Assembly: GCF_005503695.1 (NCBI RefSeq)
Contig: NZ_SCMU01000001.1
Coordinates: 248,001-312,000 of the forward strand
DNA: 64,000 nt
Reading direction: 5' to 3'
Source of the DNA: Sphingopyxis sp. 2PD
Lineage (GTDB): Bacteria > Pseudomonadota > Alphaproteobacteria > Sphingomonadales > Sphingomonadaceae
Shown: positions 56,523 through 64,000 of the stretch, one piece after another
Layout: each line of letters opens with the position of its first letter
Position numbering within the stretch: position 1 is the stretch's first letter
Notes under the pieces: model-generated
Seen by the model: the letters and a program-made list of their open reading frames with translations, nothing else
What the model was told of the DNA's origin: nothing
Database searches by the model: none
Program-made: the position numbers and the translations under genes

Positions 56523-57687
56523 GCGCCAGCGCTTCGGGCACCGCTTCGCGGCCAAAAATCTCGGCGTAGCGGTCTATCGCGAACCGATCGGTCATTCCTG
56601 CAATATAATCGCCAATATGCCGCGTTGTCGCGCATTCTTCACCGGGCAACCGCGCGGACCAATCCTCGCCCATCAGCCCCGGATTGTCGGCGTAGGCGGC
56701 AAACAAGCGGCCGACGACCTGGTTCGCAGCCTCGGCAGCCGCGATCTGTTCGGGATGATGATAGAGATTGGCGTACATGAAGCGTTTCAGCTCGCGCTCC
56801 TGCGCCGCAAGCTCCGGCGAAAAGCCGCCGAGCGGTCGGCCCGCGGCGCGCACGTCGGCGACGCTCGCGACGCCGGCAGCCGCGACATTGGCGGCGGTCG
56901 CGGCGATGACGTCGTTGACCATGACCCCGATCTGATCGCGCACCAATTCGCGCAGCAACCGGTCGCGCGGCGCGCCGGGGAAGCGGCCCTCGACGGCGCC
57001 GAAATTGGCGGCAACAAACGGTTGCTCCATCAGCTGATCTAGGTCGAGCAAGCCCGCGCGCAGACCGTCGTCGATGTCGTGATTGTCATAAGCAATGTCG
57101 TCGGCGACCGCCGCAATCTGCGCCTCAAGACTGGCATGGCTGTCAAGGTAGAGGCGGAAATCATCGTCGATCGCGGCCAGCGCCCAGCCGGGGTTCGTCA
57201 CCGGGCCATTATGCTTGGCCAGCCCTTCGAGCGTCTCCCACGTCAGGTTGAGACCGTCGAAACGGGGATAAGGACATTCGAGCTGCGCCAGCGTGCGCAG
57301 CGTATGGCCATTATGGTCGAAACCGCCATGCTCGGCCATCGCCGCCTTCAGCGCATCTTCGCCCGCATGACCGAAGGGCGGATGCCCGATGTCGTGCGCC
57401 AGACAAAGCGCCTCGGTCAGATCCTCGTTCAGCCCTAGTGCGCGCGCGATGCCGCGACCGATCTGCGCGACCTCGATGCTGTGGGTCAGGCGGACGCGAT
57501 AATGGTCGCCGTCGGGGGCGACAAAAACCTGCGTCTTGTGGCGCAGGCGGCGAAAGGCGATCGAATGGATGATGCGGTCGCGGTCGCGCTGGAAATCGTC
57601 GCGCGGGCCGCGAACGACGCGGCCCTGCTCGGCATAGCGTCGCCCGCGACTTTGCGCCGGGTTGCTGGCGCAATCGGCGACGCTCAT
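56515..57687 (-). CDS. Deoxyguanosinetriphosphate triphosphohydrolase-like protein
   Basis: 390 residues from ATG 57687; the frame extends upstream through a repeat element and that part is not homologous. Type 2 dGTPase pattern: RGRRYAEQG, FQRDRDRIIHSIAFRRLRHKTQV, HD motif in LTHSIEVAQIGRGIA and CLAHDIGHPPFGHAGEDAL, and DDIAYDNHDIDDGL. It splits dNTPs to nucleoside and triphosphate, usually allosterically. The ribosome site is poor because the repeat arm abuts the start. Confidence 0.92.
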   Translation of the reverse strand: MSVADCASNPAQSRGRRYAEQGRVVRGPRDDFQRDRDRIIHSIAFRRLRHKTQVFVAPDGDHYRVRLTHSIEVAQIGRGIARALGLNEDLTEALCLAHDIGHPPFGHAGEDALKAAMAEHGGFDHNGHTLRTLAQLECPYPRFDGLNLTWETLEGLAKHNGPVTNPGWALAAIDDDFRLYLDSHASLEAQIAAVADDIAYDNHDIDDGLRAGLLDLDQLMEQPFVAANFGAVEGRFPGAPRDRLLRELVRDQIGVMVNDVIAATAANVAAAGVASVADVRAAGRPLGGFSPELAAQERELKRFMYANLYHHPEQIAAAEAANQVVGRLFAAYADNPGLMGEDWSARLPGEECATTRHIGDYIAGMTDRFAIDRYAEIFGREAVPEALAHV

Positions 57688-57689
57688 AG

Positions 57690-57941
57690 GGGCCAGAATC
57701 CGCCATTTGCGTCTTCGAGGCGTCGCAATGGCGAAGATATCGTCTTCGCGTGGCCGCCGCTGATGGTGGTTCCATCCGCAAGGCCGCGCGGGGACGAGAT
57801 CGAAGCCATTTCGACGTCCCTTCGGGATTTGACCGATTTCGTCAGCGAGCCTTGGAATATCTTCATATGCCTGCGTCTCGCTTCCTTGCCCTGAACAAAA
57901 TCGCTTCAAACCTCGAAGGCGCAAATGGCGGATTCTGGCCC
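57690..57941. repeat. 252-bp element with 31-bp terminal inverted repeats (MITE-like)
   Basis: Arms at 57690-57720 and 57911-57941 are complementary with one mismatch; each reads GGGCCAGAATCCGCCATTTG at its outer end. The element exactly fills the gap between the SPOR-protein stop and the dgt start, and its right end overlaps the first base of that stop triplet. The interior has no convincing gene. It differs in sequence from the other repeat family in the window. Confidence 0.75.
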
Positions 57942-59839
57942 TAAATCGGATCGACGGCCTGGCCCGCCTCGCTGTTGAACAGGAACCCGTCGCCGCCCGC
58001 CTTTTTATAACCCGTCAGCCAGTCCTGCGCCGCCTTGCGGTCCTTGAACGGCCCCACCAGCAAGCGGCGGGTCCGGCCCCATTCGGCGGTCGCGCCCGAT
58101 TTGCCCTTGAACAAGTCGGGGCTTTTCTTCGCGAATTTGCCATAGTCGGTCGCGAGTGCCCGCGCATTGGCACCGGTCGCGACCTGTACCCAGATGCGCG
58201 CCGGATTGGCCTTTTTCTCTGCCGCTTCGGCCTTGGCCTTTGCATCGGCCTCAGCCTTGGCTTTCGCCGCAACCGCGTCCTTTTCGCGTTTTGCATCCTC
58301 CGCCGCGTCGGCGCGTCGCTTGTCTTCGAGCAATTTTGCGAGCGTGTCGGCACCGATCGCATTGTCGGGCTGGTTCAGTTCCTCCGGCGGAATCTCGATC
58401 GACCCGACGATGTCGGCAAGCGACGCCAGTGGTGCAACCGCAGCGGGAGCGGGAGCGGGCGCCGAAGAATTGGATACTGCGGCGGGCGTTGGCGCGGATG
58501 GCGAAGCATCGCGCGATGTGGTTGCCATGTTCGCTGCCGCGACGGCTCCGCTGGTCCCAACGTCGGCGATCGAGAAGCCCGGAGCGACTTCGCGCGCGCC
58601 ACTCTGTGCGGTGAAGACCGGATCGGGGTTTGCAGCCGCCGGTGACGGTCCTGCCGCGACTGCCGACCCCGCCGCGATATCGGATGCTTTTTCTGGCAAG
58701 GGGGAAACGGCGGGGCGAAGCGTCTGGCGCAATGTCGATTGCAAGACGGGCGGCCCCGACGACGCAGGCCCATCCGGCAAGGCGACCGGCGATTGTGCGG
58801 CGCGCGTCGTTGGAGCGGGCGTTGGCTTTGGGGGTGATGCAGGCTGCGGCGCGGACTCGCGCGGCTGGGCATAGGCGGGCCCGATTGGCCGCGTGCTGGG
58901 CGTCGGGGCCGGCGTCGCAGCGACCGACGCGGCGGGCGGGCGGCTGGTGCCAGCGCTGGGGCGCCGGGTCGACGTCGCGGGCGGTGTCGGAGATGGCGTC
59001 GCGGCGGCCACCTGCACCGGCTTGCGCTTCGCCGCAAGCTGGCCGTTCGGGAAGCGCCCGAAATGGGCGGCTGCGGCCTGCTGCGCCGGATTGAGCCGGT
59101 CCATCTGGGTCAGATAGGGCAGAATATTCTGCGCCATCGCAGGCGGCATCGTTGCGTTGACGATCTCGGTTGCTTCGCCGTCGCGGCCGTTCATCGCCAG
59201 GATCATTGCGCGCAACCGCCAAGCGCCGCGATCCTGCGCCCGCAATTGCGGCGTCAGCATCTGGATCGCGCGATCGGCCTCGCCACTGATCCCGAGCGAA
59301 AGGGCATAGCGCCGCGTCAGTTCGTCGTTCGGAGCGATCGACAGCGCCAGCTGGTAATCGCGCTGGGCCGCATCCTGCTGCCCCAGCAAATCGCGGGCTA
59401 GCGCACGGTCCGCCAGAAACAGCCGCTCGGGCGCGCCGAGCAGCTGCGCCTCGCCAAAATAATCGAGGGCGCGGGTCGGGTTTTCCATATGAACCACTGC
59501 CGATCCCAGCGCTGCCTTGATCGCGCCATCGCGCGGGCTCGCCTGCTCGGCGCGGACCAGAAAGCCGAGCGCCGCACGATAATCTTCCAACTCGATCGAT
59601 GCCCGCCCGGCGTCGAGTAGCGCGCGTGGATCGCTGTTGTTCGACGCAATCCGCGCGAGCGCCGACGACAGCAACGTCCGCGCCGCGGTACGCTTCTCCA
59701 TTGCCGCCTTGGTCGCGGCGTCGGGCGGCGTCACCTGCGCGAACGCAGGCGCCGCCAGCAGCCCGAACAACAGCGCGCCGAATGCGCCGGAACAAAGCCG
59801 CGCGCGGGCCGGCCTTGCCGTCATTTTTGCTTGCCGCAT
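57941..59839 (-). CDS. TPR and SPOR domain secreted protein
   Basis: 632 residues from ATG 59839 (MRQAKMTARPARARLCSG; signal LLFGLLAAPAFAQ). Residues about 45-260 hold TPR-like repeats (AALGFLVRAEQASPRDGAI, RDYQLALSIAPNDELTRRYA). A long Pro/Ala/Ser/Thr linker (about 270-480) follows, then an Ala/Lys coiled stretch and a C-terminal SPOR domain (ARIWVQVATGANARALATDY ... RRLLVGPFKDRKAAQDWL). SPOR domains bind denuded septal peptidoglycan, so a division-site role is likely, consistent with ftsZ immediately downstream of it on the map. Confidence 0.88.
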   Translation of the reverse strand: MRQAKMTARPARARLCSGAFGALLFGLLAAPAFAQVTPPDAATKAAMEKRTAARTLLSSALARIASNNSDPRALLDAGRASIELEDYRAALGFLVRAEQASPRDGAIKAALGSAVVHMENPTRALDYFGEAQLLGAPERLFLADRALARDLLGQQDAAQRDYQLALSIAPNDELTRRYALSLGISGEADRAIQMLTPQLRAQDRGAWRLRAMILAMNGRDGEATEIVNATMPPAMAQNILPYLTQMDRLNPAQQAAAAHFGRFPNGQLAAKRKPVQVAAATPSPTPPATSTRRPSAGTSRPPAASVAATPAPTPSTRPIGPAYAQPRESAPQPASPPKPTPAPTTRAAQSPVALPDGPASSGPPVLQSTLRQTLRPAVSPLPEKASDIAAGSAVAAGPSPAAANPDPVFTAQSGAREVAPGFSIADVGTSGAVAAANMATTSRDASPSAPTPAAVSNSSAPAPAPAAVAPLASLADIVGSIEIPPEELNQPDNAIGADTLAKLLEDKRRADAAEDAKREKDAVAAKAKAEADAKAKAEAAEKKANPARIWVQVATGANARALATDYGKFAKKSPDLFKGKSGATAEWGRTRRLLVGPFKDRKAAQDWLTGYKKAGGDGFLFNSEAGQAVDPI

Positions 59840-59899
59840 GGGCAAATCATCCCGCTTTCCGGCCCGCCGTGCCCGGTGGGCGGCCGTTCGCTAGCCCCG

Positions 59900-61369
59900 T
59901 TACTGGTTGTTCTGACGCCCCAGGAAGCGCGGAATGTCGACCCCGTCTTCCTTGTCGGCCGCCTCACCCTCGGGCGCGGTGGCGCCGCGCGAAAGGCGCG
60001 ACATACGTTCGAACAAGGTTCCACCACCGATCGCGCGTGCCGGCGATTCCGCGGCAGCCCCGGCACCTCCATCCGATGCTGCGGCAGGCGCTGACCGATA
60101 ATCGGCCGCAGGCGCTTCGGGTGCATCGAGCACCAGTTCTTCCGCCGTATCGTCATAGCTGGCGGCGACCTGCGACAATTCCATCGGCTCGTCTTCGGCG
60201 GCAGGCGCCTCGGCCTCGACCGTATCGCTCAGCGAAAAGCCGGGCGCAGGATCGTTCGCCTCTTCGGCGGGTGCGTCAGCAACGGTCTCTTCCTCGACAA
60301 CCGGTTCAAACGCCTCCTCGGCCACCGGCGCCGGCGCCGCGGCGCGCGCCGGAGCAAAGGAGAAGCTGCGCGTTGCGGGCGAAGCCTGCGCTGCCATTTC
60401 GCCGCTGCTGTCGATACCGGTCGCGACCACCGAGACGCGGATCTTGCCGTCCAGGCTGTCGTTGAACGCGCTGCCCCAGATGATGTTGGCGTCGGGATCG
60501 ACCAGCTCGCGGATATGGTTCGCGGCCTCGTCGACTTCCATCAGGCGCATGTCCTCGCCGCCGGTGATCGAGATGATGACGCCCTTGGCCCCCGCCATCG
60601 AAACACCGTCGAGGAGCGGGTTGGCGATCGCTTTCTGTGCGGCTTCGAGCGCACGGCCATCGCCTTCGGCTTCGCCGGTGCCCATCATCGCCTTGCCCAT
60701 TTCGCGCATCACGCTGCGCACGTCGGCAAAGTCGAGGTTGATCAGGCCGGGCATGACCATCAGGTCGGTGATCCCGCGCACGCCCTGCTGCAGCACTTCA
60801 TCCGCCATGGTGAAGGCTTCTTTGAAGGTCGTGTTGGGGTTGGCGACCAGAAACAGATTCTGGTTCGGAATGACGATCAGCGTGTCGACATGGTCCTGCA
60901 GCTCGGCAATGCCCGAGTCCGCCGACCGCATGCGGCGCGCGCCTTCGAAGGTGAAGGGCTTGGTGACGACGCCGACGGTCAGGATGCCGCGATCGCGTGC
61001 CGCCTTGGCGATGACCGGCGCCGCCCCCGTGCCGGTACCGCCACCCATGCCCGCGGCGACGAAGCACATGTGCGCGCCGTTCAAAGCTTCCTCGACCTGC
61101 GCGATGCTCTCCTCGGCGGCCGCGCGGCCAACCTCGGGTCGCGAACCGGCGCCCAGCCCCTGCGTGATCTGCGTCCCCAGCTGGATGCGCCGTTCGGCGG
61201 GCGATGCGTTCAGCGCCTGCGCGTCGGTATTGGCGACGATGAAATCAACCCCCTCGACCCGCGCCGCAATCATGTTCGCGATGGCATTGCCGCCGGCACC
61301 GCCGACGCCGATCACCGCAATGCGCGGCTTCAGTTCGTCGACCTGCGGCGGGCCAATATTGATGCTCAT
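59900..61369 (-). CDS. ftsZ: Cell division protein FtsZ
   Basis: Tubulin-like GTPase that forms the Z-ring. The ATG at 61369, 8 bases after GGGAGA, gives 489 residues. GTP-binding [12 protein letters not shown] (G109-G115), [18 protein letters not shown] and the synergy-loop DFADVRSVM are present. A long acidic, Ala/Glu/Pro-rich linker (about 320-470) leads to the C-terminal anchor peptide [12 protein letters not shown] that binds FtsA. The long linker is normal in alphaproteobacteria. Confidence 0.98.
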   Translation of the reverse strand: MSINIGPPQVDELKPRIAVIGVGGAGGNAIANMIAARVEGVDFIVANTDAQALNASPAERRIQLGTQITQGLGAGSRPEVGRAAAEESIAQVEEALNGAHMCFVAAGMGGGTGTGAAPVIAKAARDRGILTVGVVTKPFTFEGARRMRSADSGIAELQDHVDTLIVIPNQNLFLVANPNTTFKEAFTMADEVLQQGVRGITDLMVMPGLINLDFADVRSVMREMGKAMMGTGEAEGDGRALEAAQKAIANPLLDGVSMAGAKGVIISITGGEDMRLMEVDEAANHIRELVDPDANIIWGSAFNDSLDGKIRVSVVATGIDSSGEMAAQASPATRSFSFAPARAAAPAPVAEEAFEPVVEEETVADAPAEEANDPAPGFSLSDTVEAEAPAAEDEPMELSQVAASYDDTAEELVLDAPEAPAADYRSAPAAASDGGAGAAAESPARAIGGGTLFERMSRLSRGATAPEGEAADKEDGVDIPRFLGRQNNQ

Positions 61370-61522
61370 CAAAAAGTCTCCCTGCAGCGGCGGACAGGTG
61401 CCGCTTCCCCAACCTTGCGACCCGAACGGGCGGGTGTCCCGCCGCCCGGTTTTCTTAACCCGCATTGCACTATTGTGACGTGGGAATCACCCAAAAAATT
61501 AACCTTTTTTCGCGTTTCACCG
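61370..61522 (-). promoter_or_regulatory. ftsA-ftsZ spacer, probable ftsZ promoter region
   Basis: 153 bases, AT-rich in the part next to ftsA (AAAAAATTAACC and GCTTTTTAACGC on the plus strand). In alphaproteobacteria ftsZ usually has its own promoter in this spacer. No operator was identified. Confidence 0.45.
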
Positions 61523-62779
61523 CTAAAAACTGCTTTTTAACGCTGCCATCAACCGATGCAGGATCGAAGTGCTCGCCGGACGATAGACATCCTGCGACAT
61601 CATCGGCAAATCGCGCAGGTCGACGGGGTCCGACGCGGCATAGAGAACCAGACCGGCGAGCGTCGCGAAAGCGGGGCCGCTGTGCGCATCGGGCAGTCCG
61701 TGCAGTCCGCGCGGCCTGCCGACGCGCGCGGCGCGGCCGAGCGCGCTCTGGGTGTAATCGGCAATGCCTTTGAGGTCGGCGCCGCCGCCAACCAGAACCA
61801 CCTGGCGCCCGATGGGGCCAACGAAATGCAGGTCTTTGAGTGTCCGGCCAATCTCGCCCATCATCGCGTCGAGACGCTGGCGGATCACCGAGACCAATTG
61901 CGCGCGGGTGATGCGCGGGGAATCCCCGCTCGTCGGCGCGCCGGGTTCCAGCTCGATGACCTCGTTATTGTCGCGCGGGCTGGCCGATGCCGAGCCGTAA
62001 AAGCTCTGCAGCCGCTGTGCCTGGCTGCGCCTTATGCCAAAGGCCGACGCAATATCGTCAGTGATGTCACTCGCGCCAAAGGGCAGCGACGCCATTTCGA
62101 CGAGCATCCCGCCAGCATAAAGCGAGACCGTGGTGACCGCAGCCCCAAGTTCGACCAGCGCGACGCCAAGGTCGCGTTCCTCGTCCGACAGGCAGGCAAG
62201 CCCTGCCGCGATCGGCGACGCGACCACCGCGTTGACGTCAAGATGCGCCTGCCGCACCGCCGCCTCCAGATTGCGCACCGGGGCGCCGTCGGCCATGATG
62301 ATATGGATGTCGACGCCCAGCCGGTCGGCGTGGAGCCCGATCGGGTTCTTCACCCCCGTCAGGCCGTCGAGCGTGTAAAGCGCGGGCTGCGCGTGCAGGA
62401 TCATGCGGCCTTCGGGGTCGATCCCGGCGCGGCCCGCGGCAAGCAGGTCGTCGATATCCTCTTTCTCGATCCGATGGCCGCCGAGTTCGCTTTCGATCGG
62501 CGCGACGTCGCTGAGCAAACCGCCCGCCGAAAAACTGACCCACACATCGTCGATATTGAGCCCCGCGATGCGCTCGGCCTGCTCGATCGCTTCGCGCACG
62601 ATATGTTCGGTCTGCTCCATGTCGGCGACATAGCCGCGCTGGACCCCGCGACTTTCGCGCTGCCCGGTACCCAGCACATGCAGCTGGCCGTCGGCGGCCT
62701 GCCCCGCGATCAGCGCGCACACCTTCCACGACCCGACATCGAGCGCGGTAATGATTTTTTCGATGCGCGGCGGGGCCAT
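61523..62779 (-). CDS. ftsA: Cell division protein FtsA
   Basis: Actin-like membrane tether of FtsZ, 418 residues. Phosphate loops KIITALDVGSWKVCALIAG and VALVELGAAVTTVSLY; SHS2 insertion around residues 85-165; VVLVGGGADLKGI near the end; C-terminal amphipathic helix HRLMAALKSSF for membrane binding. Three bases after ftsQ. Confidence 0.97.
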   Translation of the reverse strand: MAPPRIEKIITALDVGSWKVCALIAGQAADGQLHVLGTGQRESRGVQRGYVADMEQTEHIVREAIEQAERIAGLNIDDVWVSFSAGGLLSDVAPIESELGGHRIEKEDIDDLLAAGRAGIDPEGRMILHAQPALYTLDGLTGVKNPIGLHADRLGVDIHIIMADGAPVRNLEAAVRQAHLDVNAVVASPIAAGLACLSDEERDLGVALVELGAAVTTVSLYAGGMLVEMASLPFGASDITDDIASAFGIRRSQAQRLQSFYGSASASPRDNNEVIELEPGAPTSGDSPRITRAQLVSVIRQRLDAMMGEIGRTLKDLHFVGPIGRQVVLVGGGADLKGIADYTQSALGRAARVGRPRGLHGLPDAHSGPAFATLAGLVLYAASDPVDLRDLPMMSQDVYRPASTSILHRLMAALKSSF

Positions 62780-62782
62780 GGC

Positions 62783-63715
62783 TTATCCCTTCTCTGCCAC
62801 CGCGACGTCGGCAACCGCAGCGCGCGCTTCGTCGAGCTTGGCGGGCGCTACCTGTCCTTCATGCGGCAGCCGCAGGACGAACCGCGCGGGGTCGCGCATA
62901 TCAAAGCGCAGGATGCCGCGCCCGAGCAGGCGATTGGCACCGTCCATATGCGCGAACTTGGCGAGCGCCGCCTTTGCCTCGGCCTCGCCCTCGGGCAGCG
63001 ATAGCGTTTCGCCACTGCGGAAGCGCAGATCCCAACGGCGGTTGCCGACCCACGTCGCCCCCGCCAGCAGTTCCTTGAGGCTGCTTGCCTCGGCGAGCAG
63101 CCGGTCGAGATCCTGCGAGCGCTGGTTTGCCTTGGGTCCGATCACCAGCGGTAGGTCGGGCATCGTTGCGACGGTCACCGGTTCGAGCACCACGCCCTTG
63201 TCGTCGATCAGCGACAGGCGATTGTTATGTTGCCAGATCGCCGCCGGCGTGCGCTCAACGATATCGACGACGAGCGTGTCGGGCAGGCGGCGCGACACGC
63301 GCGCATCCTTGATCCAGCCATATTGCATCAAGTCGCCGCGGACATCTTCCAGATCGACCGCCGCCATCGAACGATCTTTTTGCGCCAGCGCGATGTCATA
63401 GACCTTCAGCCGGTCGATCCGGTCGGCACCGACGACTTCGACCTTCTTGACCTGGAACCCGGCGCGGCCGACCGCCTGCGCATATTCCTCGTGGATCTTT
63501 GCGGTCACGCCGGTCGCCTGCGCCGCGATGCCCGCGACCGCGACCAAGCTGAGCCCGATTGTCCAGTTGGCGATTTTTTGCAATCGCTGCGGGCTGATCG
63601 GCAGCGCGTTGATCACGGCGTTAAGCCGCGACGTCTGCACCTTCCGACGCTTTTTCGGCGCCCGCGCCGGGCGCCGCGGCGGCGCCGCACCGCGCTTGAT
63701 CCGCGTGTTACTCAT
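62783..63715 (-). CDS. ftsQ: Cell division protein FtsQ
   Basis: 310 residues: basic cytoplasmic N-terminus (APKKRRKVQT), one membrane helix (WTIGLSLVAVAGIAAQATG), a POTRA domain (FQVKKVEVVGADRID, YGWIKDARVSRRLPDTLVV) and the FtsQ beta domain (LSLIDDKGVVLEPV, WDLRFRSGETLSLPEG). ATG overlaps the ddl stop (ATGA). Confidence 0.95.
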   Translation of the reverse strand: MSNTRIKRGAAPPRRPARAPKKRRKVQTSRLNAVINALPISPQRLQKIANWTIGLSLVAVAGIAAQATGVTAKIHEEYAQAVGRAGFQVKKVEVVGADRIDRLKVYDIALAQKDRSMAAVDLEDVRGDLMQYGWIKDARVSRRLPDTLVVDIVERTPAAIWQHNNRLSLIDDKGVVLEPVTVATMPDLPLVIGPKANQRSQDLDRLLAEASSLKELLAGATWVGNRRWDLRFRSGETLSLPEGEAEAKAALAKFAHMDGANRLLGRGILRFDMRDPARFVLRLPHEGQVAPAKLDEARAAVADVAVAEKG

Positions 63716-64000
63716 AACGCTTCCCCCACGATGCGTTCGACCAGTTCGGCATAATCCATGCCCACCGCGCGTCCCTGTTCGGGAACAAGGCTGAGCGGCG
63801 TCATGCCCGGCTGCGTGTTGACCTCGAGCAGATAGATGCCCGCAAGCCCATGCTCGTCGTCCCAGCGAAAATCGGAGCGCGAGGCGCCCTTGCAGCCGAG
63901 CAGGCGGTGCGCTTGCAGCGCCAGATCCTTCATCCGCTGCGCGACGTCCTCCGGGACGTCGGCGGGGCACACATGTTCGGTGAGGCCGTCGGTATATTTG
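63712..64000 (-). CDS. ddl: D-alanine-D-alanine ligase (C-terminal part, runs off the window)
   Basis: The last 95 residues of Ddl: KYTDGLTEHVCPADVP, ALQAHRLLGCKGASRSDFRW and the ATP/Mg-binding EVNTQPGMTPLSLVPEQ, ending ELVERIVGEAL. It joins two D-alanines for peptidoglycan. The order ddl-ftsQ-ftsA-ftsZ is the conserved dcw tail. The N-terminal two thirds lie beyond base 64000. Confidence 0.95.
   Translation of the reverse strand, partial: KYTDGLTEHVCPADVPEDVAQRMKDLALQAHRLLGCKGASRSDFRWDDEHGLAGIYLLEVNTQPGMTPLSLVPEQGRAVGMDYAELVERIVGEAL

Noticed and set aside
57690-57941. The 31-bp inverted repeat as a transcription terminator
   Set aside because: The arms are 190 bases apart, and there is no T tract next to either arm.

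Overview
The window looks like a chromosomal segment of a high-GC alphaproteobacterium of the Sphingomonadaceae, most likely Sphingopyxis or a close relative. The grounds are the gene families, the ddl-ftsQ-ftsA-ftsZ division cluster, GTG/TTG starts, several large TonB receptors, and families of palindromic intergenic repeats of a kind often seen in sphingomonads. The genus is an inference from content, not from a search. I see no prophage, insertion sequence, CRISPR array or rRNA. There is one tRNA (Trp).

Layout. 1-2.7 kb (minus): a DUF2066-like membrane protein, hda and the 5' part of ppk, divergent from purM and a purN that carries an extra C-terminal YjbR/MmcQ domain (2.8-5.0 kb). 5.1-9.4 kb: secreted and lipoprotein hypotheticals, ndk, holC and pepA. 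9.5-15.2 kb: an outer-membrane/maturation run lptD, surA, pdxA, rsmA. 15.5-18.8 kb (minus): TPR protein, rsmB, guaB.

18.9-28.9 kb is the most accessory-looking block. A tandem-domain HxlR regulator and a TonB receptor face a tightly packed operon of nitronate-monooxygenase-like flavoprotein, carotenoid/stilbene cleavage oxygenase, acyl-CoA ligase and two thiolases, one of which lacks two canonical active-site residues. This reads as uptake, oxidative cleavage, CoA activation and thiolysis of an unknown hydrophobic or aromatic compound. 29.2-34.7 kb is a cobalamin-riboswitch operon, btuB-cobO-btuF-btuC-btuD, for vitamin B12 uptake and adenosylation. 34.7-45.0 kb is an N-acetylglucosamine/chitobiose module: beta-hexosaminidase, GntR repressor, NagB-II type SIS deaminase, NagA, and a complete two-protein sugar PTS (EIIA-HPr-EI fusion plus an EIICB permease with a degenerate second EIIB).

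45.0-50.2 kb holds sugE, tRNA-Trp, a DMT exporter with an overlapping GST gene, an acyl-CoA synthetase, a DUF938 methyltransferase and an ABA4-like membrane protein. 50.2-55.8 kb (minus) is the glycine cleavage operon gcvT-gcvH-(glycosyltransferase)-gcvPA-gcvPB under a tandem glycine riboswitch. 55.9-59.8 kb carries an NAD(P)-binding protein, a dGTPase-like HD hydrolase, a small inverted-repeat element and a TPR/SPOR protein. 59.9-64 kb (minus) ends with ddl (partial), ftsQ, ftsA and ftsZ.

In this GC-rich sequence many long open frames lie antisense to real genes; these were left out.
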